A DNA stretch of 49,872 nt from Pseudomonas sp. GOM6. GTDB taxonomy: Bacteria > Pseudomonadota > Gammaproteobacteria > Pseudomonadales > Pseudomonadaceae. Of this stretch, positions 34,378-42,489 are shown one piece after another. The stretch spans positions 1-49,872 of the forward strand of contig NZ_JARPUS010000023.1 in NCBI RefSeq assembly GCF_029537485.1, given 5' to 3'. Position numbers and translations under genes: made by a program. Below the pieces are notes generated by a model. It was given only the letters and a program-made list of their open reading frames with translations. It had not been told where the DNA came from and did no database searches. The stretch's first letter is position 1; the number at the start of each line of letters is the position of its first letter.

Positions 34378-34643
34378 CCGCAGCACAAAGCATTTCCGTA
34401 CCGGGGAATGTGGCCGCCAATATTGAGCGTCACTGCACCTTCGTCGAAAAGGCCGCCAGCGCCACATTACAACTGCTGCTCCCCGAACTCTCGCTAAGCG
34501 GCTACGAGCCCGGTCTGGCCGCAGGGTGCGTGATCGAGCCTGCCGATGAGAGCCTGGTGCCCTTGTGCGAACTGGCGCGGTATTACGGCATGGAGCAGGT
34601 ATCGGGCGTGCCGCTCTGGCACAAAACCAACTTTGCCCAGTGA
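34359..34643 (+). pseudogene. Truncated carbon-nitrogen hydrolase (nitrilase superfamily), N-terminal part only
   Basis: A 94-residue fragment. MPALCIAAAQSISVPGNVAANIERH and LLLPELSLSGYEPGL match the N terminus of nitrilase-fold amidases, with the catalytic Glu at residue 43. The family needs about 250 or more residues and a Glu-Lys-Cys triad; here the frame ends after GMEQVSGVPLWHKTNFAQ, just past the second strand, and the next gene starts 14 bases later. No Lys or Cys half remains downstream. It is probably the remnant of a deletion joining it to the ankyrin gene. Confidence 0.7.
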
Positions 34644-34657
34644 ACAAGGACAGTCCG

Positions 34658-35791
34658 ATGCCTGCAAACGACCCTATTCTTCTCGGCGCCTACTGGTTCG
34701 ACCTGGACGGCATCCGCCAGCGTCATGCCGACGGCGCCGATGCCAACGCCCTGGACGAGAATGGCCATACACCGCTGACCGAAGCCATCGCCGGTGGCAC
34801 GGGCTATCCGAAAGTGGTCAAGCTGCTGCTGGAGCTGGGCGCCGACCCCAACCGCGCAGATGGCGAGGGACTCACGCCCTGGCAGACCTGCCTGACGCGG
34901 CGCCACGACCGCGTGGTAGAGAATGAGTACCGCAAGATTCGCGCGTTGCTGGAGGAGGCTGGCGCCGACCGTGGTGGCGAGGCGCTGTTCGATCTGGAAG
35001 ACCAGGCCGCTGCCGGCGATCTGCAGGCGGTAACGACCCTGCTGGACGGCGGATGTCCGCTGGAGGGGCCACACGCCTCACCCATTGGCGCGGCCCTGCA
35101 CAATGGCCACACGGAGGTCGTCGAACTGTTGCTGCAACGCGGTGCCAACGTCGAGGGATCGGGCGCCGCCGTGCACGGCATGACCCTGCTGATGAGCGCC
35201 GCCAACCACGGACAACTGGACATCCTTAAGCTGCTGGTGCGCCACGGTGCCGACGTTTGCCGCGCCATCGACGGCGCCGACGGCTGCATGACCGCCGCCT
35301 GGTACGCACGCCAGGCCGGGCACCATGCAGCCGCCGACTGGCTGGCGGCCCAGCATCCAGGCGCCGAGCGCAAGCCCATTCCGAAGGCAGCGCTGAATGG
35401 TGGGCCCAAGGCCAAGTACCTCGACCTCTACCGTCACTACACCCATGGATCGAACTACGGCCTGGACACCGAGGCCATCGTCAAACGCCTGCAACGCTGG
35501 GACAAGGAACATGGCATCCACCTCCTCGACGTGGCCACGGATCGCTTCACCCTGCAGTTCGAGCGCCTGCCCGATGATGCGGCCAAGCTAGCCAAGGAGA
35601 TCGCCAAGTTCTGCCCGGATACGCTCGACAGCTTTGCCGCCCTGGCCGAGCAGAGCGAGCAGCTGGAGGCACTGCCACCCGACACGCGCGAGCTGTTGCA
35701 AGGCCTGCAGCCTGACGACAAACATTTCGCCCTCAAGGTGCTGCAGCGCTGGCTGCAGACCCACAAAGCGGTGCAGCTGTGGTGGGACTGA
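34658..35791 (+). CDS. Ankyrin-repeat protein with a DUF4253-like C-terminal domain
   Basis: A 377-residue cytoplasmic protein. The first ~250 residues hold ankyrin-type repeats (GHTPLTEAIAGG...KVVKLLLELGADPN; NGHTEVVELLLQRGANV; GMTLLMSAANHGQLDILKLLVRHGADV). The last ~110 residues run from YLDLYRHYTHGSNYG to KAVQLWWD and include KEIAKFCPDTLDSF. The fCPD and terminal LWWD recall DUF4253, but I hold this loosely. AAGGA lies 8 bases upstream of the start. Its 3' end overlaps an exported Cys-rich protein in another frame by 13 bases. Confidence 0.75.
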   Translation: MPANDPILLGAYWFDLDGIRQRHADGADANALDENGHTPLTEAIAGGTGYPKVVKLLLELGADPNRADGEGLTPWQTCLTRRHDRVVENEYRKIRALLEEAGADRGGEALFDLEDQAAAGDLQAVTTLLDGGCPLEGPHASPIGAALHNGHTEVVELLLQRGANVEGSGAAVHGMTLLMSAANHGQLDILKLLVRHGADVCRAIDGADGCMTAAWYARQAGHHAAADWLAAQHPGAERKPIPKAALNGGPKAKYLDLYRHYTHGSNYGLDTEAIVKRLQRWDKEHGIHLLDVATDRFTLQFERLPDDAAKLAKEIAKFCPDTLDSFAALAEQSEQLEALPPDTRELLQGLQPDDKHFALKVLQRWLQTHKAVQLWWD

Positions 35792-36138
35792 TACACAGAG
35801 GATGCTTCGCCGCACTGATGCTCATGCTCGGCAGTGCTGCCTACGCCGGCTGCGGCGAAGGCCGTGGCACCTGTTACTACTACAAGGCCGGTGAACTCAA
35901 GGGCCAGGGCGCCTGCGCCGTGACCACCTGCGCCGCCACCGACCAGTACTTCTTCACCCACTGGGACTGGGACAACGGCAACGCCGTACGCATCGACTGG
36001 GACCCGAAGAGCGAACAACTGCTGGTCAACGGCAAGCCCGGTTACAGCCTGGCCCTGCCCTACAAGGACGAGAAGATGGTCTGTTACGCCGTAGCCGAGA
36101 GCGACGAGCTGCTGTGCAACGACTCAGGCAATTACTGA
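35779..36138 (+). CDS. Small exported Cys-rich protein, unknown function
   Basis: A 119-residue protein. Residues 1-23 form a signal peptide (IHRGCFAALMLMLGSAAYA-G). The mature part has six Cys (GCGEGRGTCYYY, GACAVTTCAATD, VCYAVAE, LLCNDS), fitting three disulfides. I do not know the family. The only start that keeps the signal intact is GTG 35779 or GTG 35782, both inside the ankyrin gene end, so expression probably depends on coupling to it. It ends 7 bases into the convergent DUF488 gene. Confidence 0.65.
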   Translation: MVGLIHRGCFAALMLMLGSAAYAGCGEGRGTCYYYKAGELKGQGACAVTTCAATDQYFFTHWDWDNGNAVRIDWDPKSEQLLVNGKPGYSLALPYKDEKMVCYAVAESDELLCNDSGNY

Positions 36139-36524
36139 TCGGCGTAGCACACGGGCGAACTGGGCGGGCCGCGCCGCTCCAGTTCCTCCTCGAGAAACTC
36201 GGCCAGCACCCGGGCATTGTTGCAGCGCTCGTCGCGCGCGGCGAACAGCAGGGTCAGGTTGCCCTGCTCGGCCAGGGCCAGAAGCCCCTGCCAATGCTCG
36301 GGATGCGCCGCCAGTTCGGCGCGATACAGTAGGCGAAACTCGTCGAACAACACCGGATCGTGGCAGAAGCCCTTGCGCAGGGCCTCTGAAGGGGCAACGT
36401 CCTTGAGCCAGGCCTGCAGTGCCAGGCTGTCCTTCTTGCAGCCGCGTGGCCACAGGCGATCCACCAGAACCCGCGCGCCGTCATCCGCTGCCACGGACGC
36501 ATAGACCCGCTTGCAGCGAATCAC
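36132..36524 (-). CDS. DUF488 (YeaO-like) family protein
   Basis: A 130-residue protein with the DUF488 signature: KRVYASVAADDGARVLVDRLWPRGCKKDSL at the start and LTLLFAARDERCNNARVLAEFL near the end. Related proteins are small cytoplasmic proteins of unknown role, sometimes tied to metal or uroporphyrin names in old annotations. It lies 3 bases after the DUF5629-like gene on the same strand. Confidence 0.85.
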   Translation of the reverse strand: MIRCKRVYASVAADDGARVLVDRLWPRGCKKDSLALQAWLKDVAPSEALRKGFCHDPVLFDEFRLLYRAELAAHPEHWQGLLALAEQGNLTLLFAARDERCNNARVLAEFLEEELERRGPPSSPVCYADQ

Positions 36525-36527
36525 GCC

Positions 36528-36836
36528 TCAGGCCTCGTCGGGCTCGTCATCATCATCGTTGCCCGCGCCAATGGCGCCTAGGCAGACCACCTCGTGCTCG
36601 GCCTCAGCGCCCGCGACCAACCAGCTGTCTGCGACCTCGCCCGCACGTGCCGCCGCCACTGCGGCAGCGGTGAATTGCCAGACGCGCCGGGTACGGCCAT
36701 CGATGCACTCCACGGTCAATTGCAGCTGCTCACCACTGGCCTGCTCATCCAGCTCGAACTGCCAGGCATGCAGGCCATCGATCAACAGCATGTCGGCGCC
36801 TTGCAGGGCCGACAGAAAGGTCGGGGTATCGCTCAT
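36528..36836 (-). CDS. DUF5629-like small acidic protein
   Basis: A 102-residue acidic protein, beginning MSDTPTFLSALQGADMLLID and ending GNDDDDEPDEA. DGLHAWQFELDEQ and CIDGRTRRVWQF match a small family I associate with Pseudomonas (DUF5629). Function unknown. It starts 37 bases after the kinase gene stop on the same strand and may be read with it. Confidence 0.7.
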   Translation of the reverse strand: MSDTPTFLSALQGADMLLIDGLHAWQFELDEQASGEQLQLTVECIDGRTRRVWQFTAAAVAAARAGEVADSWLVAGAEAEHEVVCLGAIGAGNDDDDEPDEA

Positions 36837-36873
36837 GGGGAATCCATCCAGAAAATCAGGTGTGCATGATACG

Positions 36874-38241
36874 TCAGCCTTGGCGCGGTAGTTCCAGCGT
36901 AGCGCGCAGCCCCCCAGCGTCCAGGTTGCTCAGGCGAATGGCGCCGCCATGCTGCTCGGCAATACGCCTGACGATGGCCAGGCCCAACCCCGCCCCCTGA
37001 TGGTTGTTGCGACTGTGGAAACGCTCGAATACCCGCTGCAGATCCTCCTCGGCAATGCCCGGCCCTTGATCCTCCACCTGCAACGCCACCCGCTCTCCCT
37101 CACCACTGAGCACTACACGCACCCGGCCGCCGGCCGGCGAGAAGTTCACTGCATTGGTCACCAGGTTCTGCAGGGCAATACCGACGGTGGCGGCATCGGC
37201 GGCGAGGTTGAAGTCGCCTTCGCCCACTTCCAATGACAGCTCAAGGCCCTGGCGCAGCACCCAGGGAGTCAACTCGGCCAGGGTCTCGCGCACCAGAGCC
37301 TGCAAATCGACCTGGCCCCGCTCGGGCTTGCCCAGCATCGGTTCGATCCGCGCCATGGTCAGCAATTGGTTGACCACGCGCGTGGCCCGGTCGATGCCGC
37401 CGATCAGATAGTGCAGTGACTGACGGCGCTCGTCGTCATCCTGCGCCTGGGTGGCGTTCTGTGCATGAACCTTGAGCACGGCCAGGGGCGTGCGCAGCTC
37501 ATGGGCAGCGTCGGCGATAAAGCGCCGCTCCCGCTCCAACACCAGGTCGATCTGTGCCAGCAGACGGTTGAGCGCCGCCTGCATCGGGGCCAGCTCGCTG
37601 GGTAGCGGGTCGAGTTGCAGCGGCTCCAGGCTGTCGGCATGACGGCCACGGATGACCTCGGCCATGTTGCGCAGTGGCGCCAGCCCCCAGCCGATCGCCC
37701 ACCAGAGCAGCGCGGCCAGCGCCATGCTGCCCAGCAGGTTGGGATAAAGGGTGTGGCGCACGATGCTGTCGATCAGCTCCTGACGCACGTCATCGCGCTC
37801 GCCGGTCCAGATCAGCAGTCCTCGCTGCGGGTCCTTGAGCAGGAACCCGCGCCATTGATGGCGGCCCAGGTCAAAGGTCGAGTAGCCCTCGGCAACCGGC
37901 GGTGTATCGAGTGGCGGCGCCGCGGCGCTGCGTACCAGCACCTCGCCGGCCGGGCTCCAGACCTGAAAGGCCAGCTTGCTCTCGTAGGGGTGGCCCGGCA
38001 TGCGCTGGCCGGCATGCTCCAGCGCAGCATTGAAGGCGGCGTAGAGGCTGTCACGCTCACTGTCCTGCACCGGCACGCGCATCACGCCCTGGAGCATGCG
38101 CGCGGTATGCGCCAGCTGCGCGTCATAGACTTCCTCGATCTCGTGGGCGCTATCGAAGTAGTTGAACAGGGTCACCAGCAAGGTGCCGAGCAGCATCAGC
38201 CCCAGTACCAGCACCAGGGTGCGGCGGCGGATGGAGCTCAT
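36874..38241 (-). CDS. Sensor histidine kinase, QseC/PmrB-like
   Basis: A 455-residue membrane sensor. Helix one is at about 8-27, a periplasmic loop of about 135 residues follows (30-165), helix two is at 168-187, then a HAMP-like region and HisKA. The phospho-acceptor is His247 in DAAHELRTPLAVLK, followed by N-box QNLVTNAVNFSP and G-boxes VEDQGPGIAEED and GAGLGLAIVRRI. Loop length and order fit QseC/PmrB. Its start overlaps the response-regulator stop by 4 bases. It is the last signalling gene of the seven-gene run; the signal may relate to the product of that run. Confidence 0.88.
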   Translation of the reverse strand: MSSIRRRTLVLVLGLMLLGTLLVTLFNYFDSAHEIEEVYDAQLAHTARMLQGVMRVPVQDSERDSLYAAFNAALEHAGQRMPGHPYESKLAFQVWSPAGEVLVRSAAAPPLDTPPVAEGYSTFDLGRHQWRGFLLKDPQRGLLIWTGERDDVRQELIDSIVRHTLYPNLLGSMALAALLWWAIGWGLAPLRNMAEVIRGRHADSLEPLQLDPLPSELAPMQAALNRLLAQIDLVLERERRFIADAAHELRTPLAVLKVHAQNATQAQDDDERRQSLHYLIGGIDRATRVVNQLLTMARIEPMLGKPERGQVDLQALVRETLAELTPWVLRQGLELSLEVGEGDFNLAADAATVGIALQNLVTNAVNFSPAGGRVRVVLSGEGERVALQVEDQGPGIAEEDLQRVFERFHSRNNHQGAGLGLAIVRRIAEQHGGAIRLSNLDAGGLRATLELPRQG

Positions 38242-38900
38242 GGCTGCTCCTCGACCAGATAGCCGACCCCGCGCACGGTGCGGATCAGGCTGCTGAACAG
38301 CTTCTTGCGCAGATGATGGATATGTACCTCCAGCGTGTTGCTCTCGGCCTCTTCGTCCCAGCCGTAGAGCGACTGGGCCAGGCGCTCACGGGTCAACACC
38401 TTGCCCGGTTGTGACAGCAGTTCGTGCAGCAGCAGGTATTCCTTGGGCGTCATGGGTACGGGCTTGCCCAAGTAGCTGACCTGCTGACTGGCCGGATCGA
38501 GACAGATGCCGGCATGTTCGATCAGCACCTGGGCGCGGCCGGCACTACGGCGCAGCAGCGCGCGCAGGCGGGCCTTGAGTTCGTCCAGGTCGAACGGCTT
38601 GACCAGATAATCGTCGGCGCCGGCATCCAGACCGGCGATGCGGTCCTCGGTGGCGTCGCGCGCGGTGAGAATCAGCACCGGCAATGCCGAGCCGCTGCCA
38701 CGCAATTGGCGCAGCACCTGGATGCCATCCAGGCGCGGCAAGCCGAGGTCGAGCACCAGAAGATCGAATTCCTCGCTGAGCAGCGCGTGGACAGCACTGG
38801 CACCGTCCTGCAACCAGTCCACCGTATAACCTTCCTGGCGCAGGCCCAGGCGCAAACCTTCGCCCAGGGCCTTGTCGTCCTCGACCAGCAATAAACGCAT
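38238..38900 (-). CDS. OmpR-family response regulator, QseB/PmrA-like
   Basis: A 220-residue regulator. The receiver has acidic pocket VEDD (7-9), phospho-acceptor Asp51 (LVLDLGLP) and the Lys in DDYLVKPFDL. The winged-helix DNA-binding domain follows (LLLHELLSQPGKVLTRERLAQSLYGWDEEAESNTLEVHIHHLRKKL). The YGW...ESNTLEVHIHHLRKKL stretch is typical of the QseB/PmrA group, which binds CTTAAG-like direct repeats. It lies 9 bases after the TPR gene and overlaps the kinase. A matching direct repeat lies upstream of the run at 43203-43219. Confidence 0.9.
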   Translation of the reverse strand: MRLLLVEDDKALGEGLRLGLRQEGYTVDWLQDGASAVHALLSEEFDLLVLDLGLPRLDGIQVLRQLRGSGSALPVLILTARDATEDRIAGLDAGADDYLVKPFDLDELKARLRALLRRSAGRAQVLIEHAGICLDPASQQVSYLGKPVPMTPKEYLLLHELLSQPGKVLTRERLAQSLYGWDEEAESNTLEVHIHHLRKKLFSSLIRTVRGVGYLVEEQP

Positions 38901-38909
38901 CGCAGCTCC

Positions 38910-39554
38910 TTAGTTGAGCTTGTTGTCCACAGCCTTCAGCAGCTCGCTGATCTCACCCTGGCGGCCCTTGTCGGCCAGCTCGCGACCGGCACGCGGCGGT
39001 GCCTGGCGGGCTTTTTCCAACGCCTCGCGCGCCTGCGCATACTGCCCCTGACGGAACAGATGGTCACCCCAGAAGTAAAGACTGTCGATGCCATTGGGGT
39101 TGATCTGCAGCGCCTGCTTGAGCAGTTGCTCGGCCTTGTCCTCATCGCCAAAGCCGATGGGCCAGCCCGGCACCCGGTCATACAGGGTACCCAGGCTGGT
39201 ATAGGCCGAGCCGTTGAGCGCCTTGGGGTCGAGGGCCAGGGCCTTTTCCAGATAGCGCTTGGCGTCCTTGACCTTGCCCAGCGCGCCCAGACCACCTTCG
39301 GCGCCGGCCCAACTGCTGGTGACGATGCCATGCCAGATCCAGGCTTCGGCTGCAGTGGGTTGAGCCTGGGTGAAGGCCGAAGTTTCCGCCGCCAGTGCTT
39401 CGAAAGCCTTGGGGCGCTGTTTTTCAGGCGTCGCGTACTGAATCTGCGCCCAACGCTCCTGCACCTGCTGCAGACGTTGGCTGCCGGCTTCATCCAGCGC
39501 CCAGGCCGACAGGCTGAAACAGAGTGCAGTGATAAGGACAAACAACTTGTTCAT
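38910..39554 (-). CDS. Exported TPR-repeat protein
   Basis: A 214-residue protein with signal peptide MNKLFVLITALCFSLSAWA and helical repeats in the mature part (AYLEKALALDPKAL-like KRYLEKALALDPKALN, AEQLLKQALQINPNGIDSLYFWGDHLF, AQAREALEKARQ). It should be periplasmic. AAGGAG 9 bases upstream fixes ATG 39554, 2 bases after the SDR stop. Being exported while its neighbours are cytoplasmic enzymes, it may handle or sense the product; this is inference. Confidence 0.8.
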   Translation of the reverse strand: MNKLFVLITALCFSLSAWALDEAGSQRLQQVQERWAQIQYATPEKQRPKAFEALAAETSAFTQAQPTAAEAWIWHGIVTSSWAGAEGGLGALGKVKDAKRYLEKALALDPKALNGSAYTSLGTLYDRVPGWPIGFGDEDKAEQLLKQALQINPNGIDSLYFWGDHLFRQGQYAQAREALEKARQAPPRAGRELADKGRQGEISELLKAVDNKLN

Positions 39555-39556
39555 GC

Positions 39557-40348
39557 TCAAATCTCCTTCTTGCTGAATTGGCGAATGGTCGGCAACTGCT
39601 TGCGCAAGGCGCGATCCACCAGGCCAGGCAAGATGCCGTTGAGGCGGACGAAAAATTTCTCCGGCCAGCCGAGATAGAGTTCGCTGCGGTCGGCCGTGAT
39701 TGCCGCCAGCACTTCGCCAGCCACCCGCTGCGGGCTGTCCGTGGCGACCTTGAGCGCCGAATTGAGCGCCTCGGCCGGGCCACTGTTCATCGCCGTGCGG
39801 GTGGCCCTGGGTGCCACGTACAGCACGCCGACGCCGGTGTCGGCCAGCTCGCGGCGCAACGCCTCGGAAAAACCGCGCACGGCGAACTTGCTGGCGCAGT
39901 AGGTGGCGTAACCGGCATAGCCGATCGAGCCGTAGGTGGAGCCGACATTGACCAGCAACGTCTGGTGCTGCTGACGCAGCAGTGGCAGGAGGGCGCGGGT
40001 CAGCTGCACAGTGGCCACCAGGTTGATGTTGAGCATCTCGGCAATCTGCTCATCGTCGAGCTGTTCGAGCATGGCGAAGCGATTGATCCCGGCGGCGTTG
40101 ATCAGCAGGTTGAGCCCGCCCATCTCGCGCGCTGCAGTCACTACAGCCAGGCGCCCGGCAGGCGTAGTCAGGTCGGCCTCGACCCACAGCAACTGCTGCG
40201 GATAGCGCCGCGCCAGGTCATCCAGCGCCTCGCCACGCCGCGCCACGGCAATCAGCCTGGCGCCTCCGACACAGAGTTGCTCGGCCAGGGCCAGGCCGAT
40301 GCCGCCGCTGGCCCCGGTCAGCACGGCACGGCACTCAGGCAAGCGCAT
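39557..40348 (-). CDS. Short-chain dehydrogenase/reductase
   Basis: A 263-residue classical SDR. The cofactor motif TGASGGIG is at 11-18, NAAG at 84-87 (LLINAAGINR), Asn109, and the catalytic Ser137, Tyr150 and Lys154 (TYCASKFA). The pattern AVARRGEALDDL after the second strand, with Arg residues, suggests NADPH. The start at 40348 (MRLPECRAVL) overlaps the HDO gene by 14 bases. The C-terminal LGWPEKFFVRLNGILPGLVD resembles SDRs acting on fatty or lipid substrates, but I cannot name one. Confidence 0.85.
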   Translation of the reverse strand: MRLPECRAVLTGASGGIGLALAEQLCVGGARLIAVARRGEALDDLARRYPQQLLWVEADLTTPAGRLAVVTAAREMGGLNLLINAAGINRFAMLEQLDDEQIAEMLNINLVATVQLTRALLPLLRQQHQTLLVNVGSTYGSIGYAGYATYCASKFAVRGFSEALRRELADTGVGVLYVAPRATRTAMNSGPAEALNSALKVATDSPQRVAGEVLAAITADRSELYLGWPEKFFVRLNGILPGLVDRALRKQLPTIRQFSKKEI

Positions 40349-41009
40349 GCTGCACCTCGCTGACCCGCGGCAGGCCACGGAACATGTCGGCATACAGGCG
40401 ATACACCACCTGGCTGACATGAATGACGGCCGCCTTGTCCTCGTCGCGTTCGAGCTGGTTCATCAGATTGCGGTAATGCTGCATGTGGCCGATATCCAGC
40501 GAGCCATGGGAGAACAGGTAGCTGAAGGCTTCCTTGGGCAAGGCCAGGGTTTGCTGGATGGTGCCCGCCGCCTGGGTGGCCAGGGCGATGCTGGTGCCCT
40601 CCAGTACGTTGACCATGCCGAACAGGCCGACCGGATTACCACGGGCAATGGTGTCGTACAGGTAGCTGACCATCAGCTCGATGGCCTGGCTCGGCTGGCC
40701 CAGGCGCACGGCCTCCGCATCGCCGCCACAGGCAGCGATATCGTTGAGGATCCACTGCTCGTGGCCGTACTCCTCGTCGATGTATTCGCACACGGCCTTG
40801 CGCAGCCACTCCATCTCCCGCGGCAGGCGCGCACCGCACGCCATCATCAGCGGCACGGTGTGACGCACGTGGTAGTAGGCCTGGGTCAGAAAGGCGATAT
40901 AGCCGTCCAGGCTGACACGCCCAGCCAGGGCATCGCGGATCACCGGCACTGAAAACAGCGCATCGCGCTCGTTGTGGGTGGCGGTTTGCAGTTCATCGAA
41001 GAAATTCAT
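40335..41009 (-). CDS. TenA-like heme-oxygenase-fold di-metal oxidase (HDO superfamily)
   Basis: A 224-residue all-helical protein commonly called TenA-like. The metal-ligand pattern of di-iron HDO enzymes is present: Tyr-His-Val-Arg-His (46-50), Glu80-x2-His83 (EEYGHEQW), Glu137 (VLEGTS) and His168-x3-Asp172-x2-His175 (HGSLDIGH). The last group and its spacing from Glu137 match CADD; UndA and BesC relatives use similar sets. True TenA thiaminases have an active-site Cys and no metal set. The substrate is unknown; the acyl-ligase next door suggests an acyl compound. Confidence 0.78.
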   Translation of the reverse strand: MNFFDELQTATHNERDALFSVPVIRDALAGRVSLDGYIAFLTQAYYHVRHTVPLMMACGARLPREMEWLRKAVCEYIDEEYGHEQWILNDIAACGGDAEAVRLGQPSQAIELMVSYLYDTIARGNPVGLFGMVNVLEGTSIALATQAAGTIQQTLALPKEAFSYLFSHGSLDIGHMQHYRNLMNQLERDEDKAAVIHVSQVVYRLYADMFRGLPRVSEVQHALA

Positions 41010-41019
41010 GGGCCTTACC

Positions 41020-42489
41020 TCAGACAGTCAGGGATTCACTAAAGAGTTCGCCATAGCGCGCCAGGATGGCGTCGCGGCGCAGCCGGCCATTGGCCGTGAG
41101 CAGGCCACTGGCGGGTGTGAAGGGTTGCTCCAGGCGTACCCAACGGCCGACCCGGGCGTAATCCGGCAGCACGGCGTTGGCCTGTTGCACGGTGGTTTGC
41201 AACTGGGCATCGGTGCAGTTGGGGTCAAGCGGCCAGAGCAGCGCGACGTTCTCCGCCAGGCTTTCGCCATGAACGAAGGCCTGGGCGATCACCCCGCGCT
41301 GGGTCAGTTCGGACTCAACCCACTCCGGGTTGACGTTGCGGCCGAAGCTGGTGACGAACTGATGCTTCTTGCGCCCGCGCAGCTGCAGGTAGCCATCGGC
41401 GTCGAACTCACCGATATCGCCGGTCGGCCACCACTCGTCCTGGAACGCGGCCTCGCCGAGGTAGCCCAGCAGGTGCGAGCCGGCCACCAGCACTTCGCCG
41501 TCCTCGGCCAGGCGCACGCGCACATGTGGCAGTGGCTTGCCCACCGTACCTGGGCGCACCGCGCCAGGGCGGTTCAGGCAGACCACCGAGGCGCACTCGG
41601 ACAGGCCATAGCCTTCATAGACAGGCAGCCCGACCTTGGCGGCCCGTGCCAGCAAATCCGCAGACACCCGCGCACCGCCCACGGCGATAAAACGAAAGCC
41701 CCCCACCGGCATCAGGCCGCGCTCGACCGCAATCACCAGGCCAAGCAACAGCTGCGGCACCAGAATCAGGCTCTGCGCACCGCGCATTGCCATCTGCCCG
41801 AACAGGCGAGGCCAATCGACACCACTGGCACCACTGATGCCCAACTCCTGCTGGCTGGGCAGGCTGAGCGTGGCTCCGGCCAGCAAAGCGGCGTAGATAC
41901 CCAGGTTCTCCAGCAGCACCGCCAGCGGCAACACAGCCAGGTATTGCTGCGGCGCCGTCTCGCGGCTGGCCCGTTCCAGCTCGCGAGCCACCTTGAGCAT
42001 GCTCTCGGCACTCAGGCACACCCCCTTGGGGCTGCCGGTGGTACCCGAGGTGTAGGTGATCTTGGCCGTACCCTCGGGGAGGGGTAGACGCTTGATAGAC
42101 ACAGGAGCGCGCCAGAACAGCCCCTCCTGCTGAAAACCACAGGCCAGCAGCTCATCAGCCATGCGCGGCTCGACGAGCGCTAGGGTCGCCCCGCTCTGCT
42201 GCAGGCAGTGGGTCCGCTGGCTGGCGCTGAAAAACGGCGGCAGAATCAGGCAAGCCACGCCGGCGAACAGTGCCGCCAGGTCCCACAGTACGGCCTCTGG
42301 CCCATTGTCCAGAGCCAGCGCCACCACCTCGACCTGTTCGGCGCGCAACAGGGCCTCACGACGCTGCACTTCTTCGAACAGACGCTGGTAATCCAGGCGC
42401 TCAGTGTCGCCCCATAAGGCCAGGCGCTGCGGCTGGCTCTCGGCATGAGCCAGCAGGGTATTGCGCAGGAAACTCACTTCAGGCTGCAT
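41020..42489 (-). CDS. AMP-binding acyl-CoA synthetase/ligase family protein
   Basis: A 489-residue adenylate-forming enzyme. The phosphate-binding loop is ITYTSGTTGSPKG (144-156). YEGYGLSECA is the A5 motif and PTGDIGEFDADGYLQLRGR the A7-A8 region. At the C terminus the A10 motif reads LTANGRLRR, so Arg replaces the usual catalytic Lys. It should activate a carboxylic acid as acyl-AMP, then CoA or another acceptor. No carrier protein is encoded nearby. The start overlaps the T_hemolysin end by 11 bases. Confidence 0.85.
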   Translation of the reverse strand: MQPEVSFLRNTLLAHAESQPQRLALWGDTERLDYQRLFEEVQRREALLRAEQVEVVALALDNGPEAVLWDLAALFAGVACLILPPFFSASQRTHCLQQSGATLALVEPRMADELLACGFQQEGLFWRAPVSIKRLPLPEGTAKITYTSGTTGSPKGVCLSAESMLKVARELERASRETAPQQYLAVLPLAVLLENLGIYAALLAGATLSLPSQQELGISGASGVDWPRLFGQMAMRGAQSLILVPQLLLGLVIAVERGLMPVGGFRFIAVGGARVSADLLARAAKVGLPVYEGYGLSECASVVCLNRPGAVRPGTVGKPLPHVRVRLAEDGEVLVAGSHLLGYLGEAAFQDEWWPTGDIGEFDADGYLQLRGRKKHQFVTSFGRNVNPEWVESELTQRGVIAQAFVHGESLAENVALLWPLDPNCTDAQLQTTVQQANAVLPDYARVGRWVRLEQPFTPASGLLTANGRLRRDAILARYGELFSESLTV

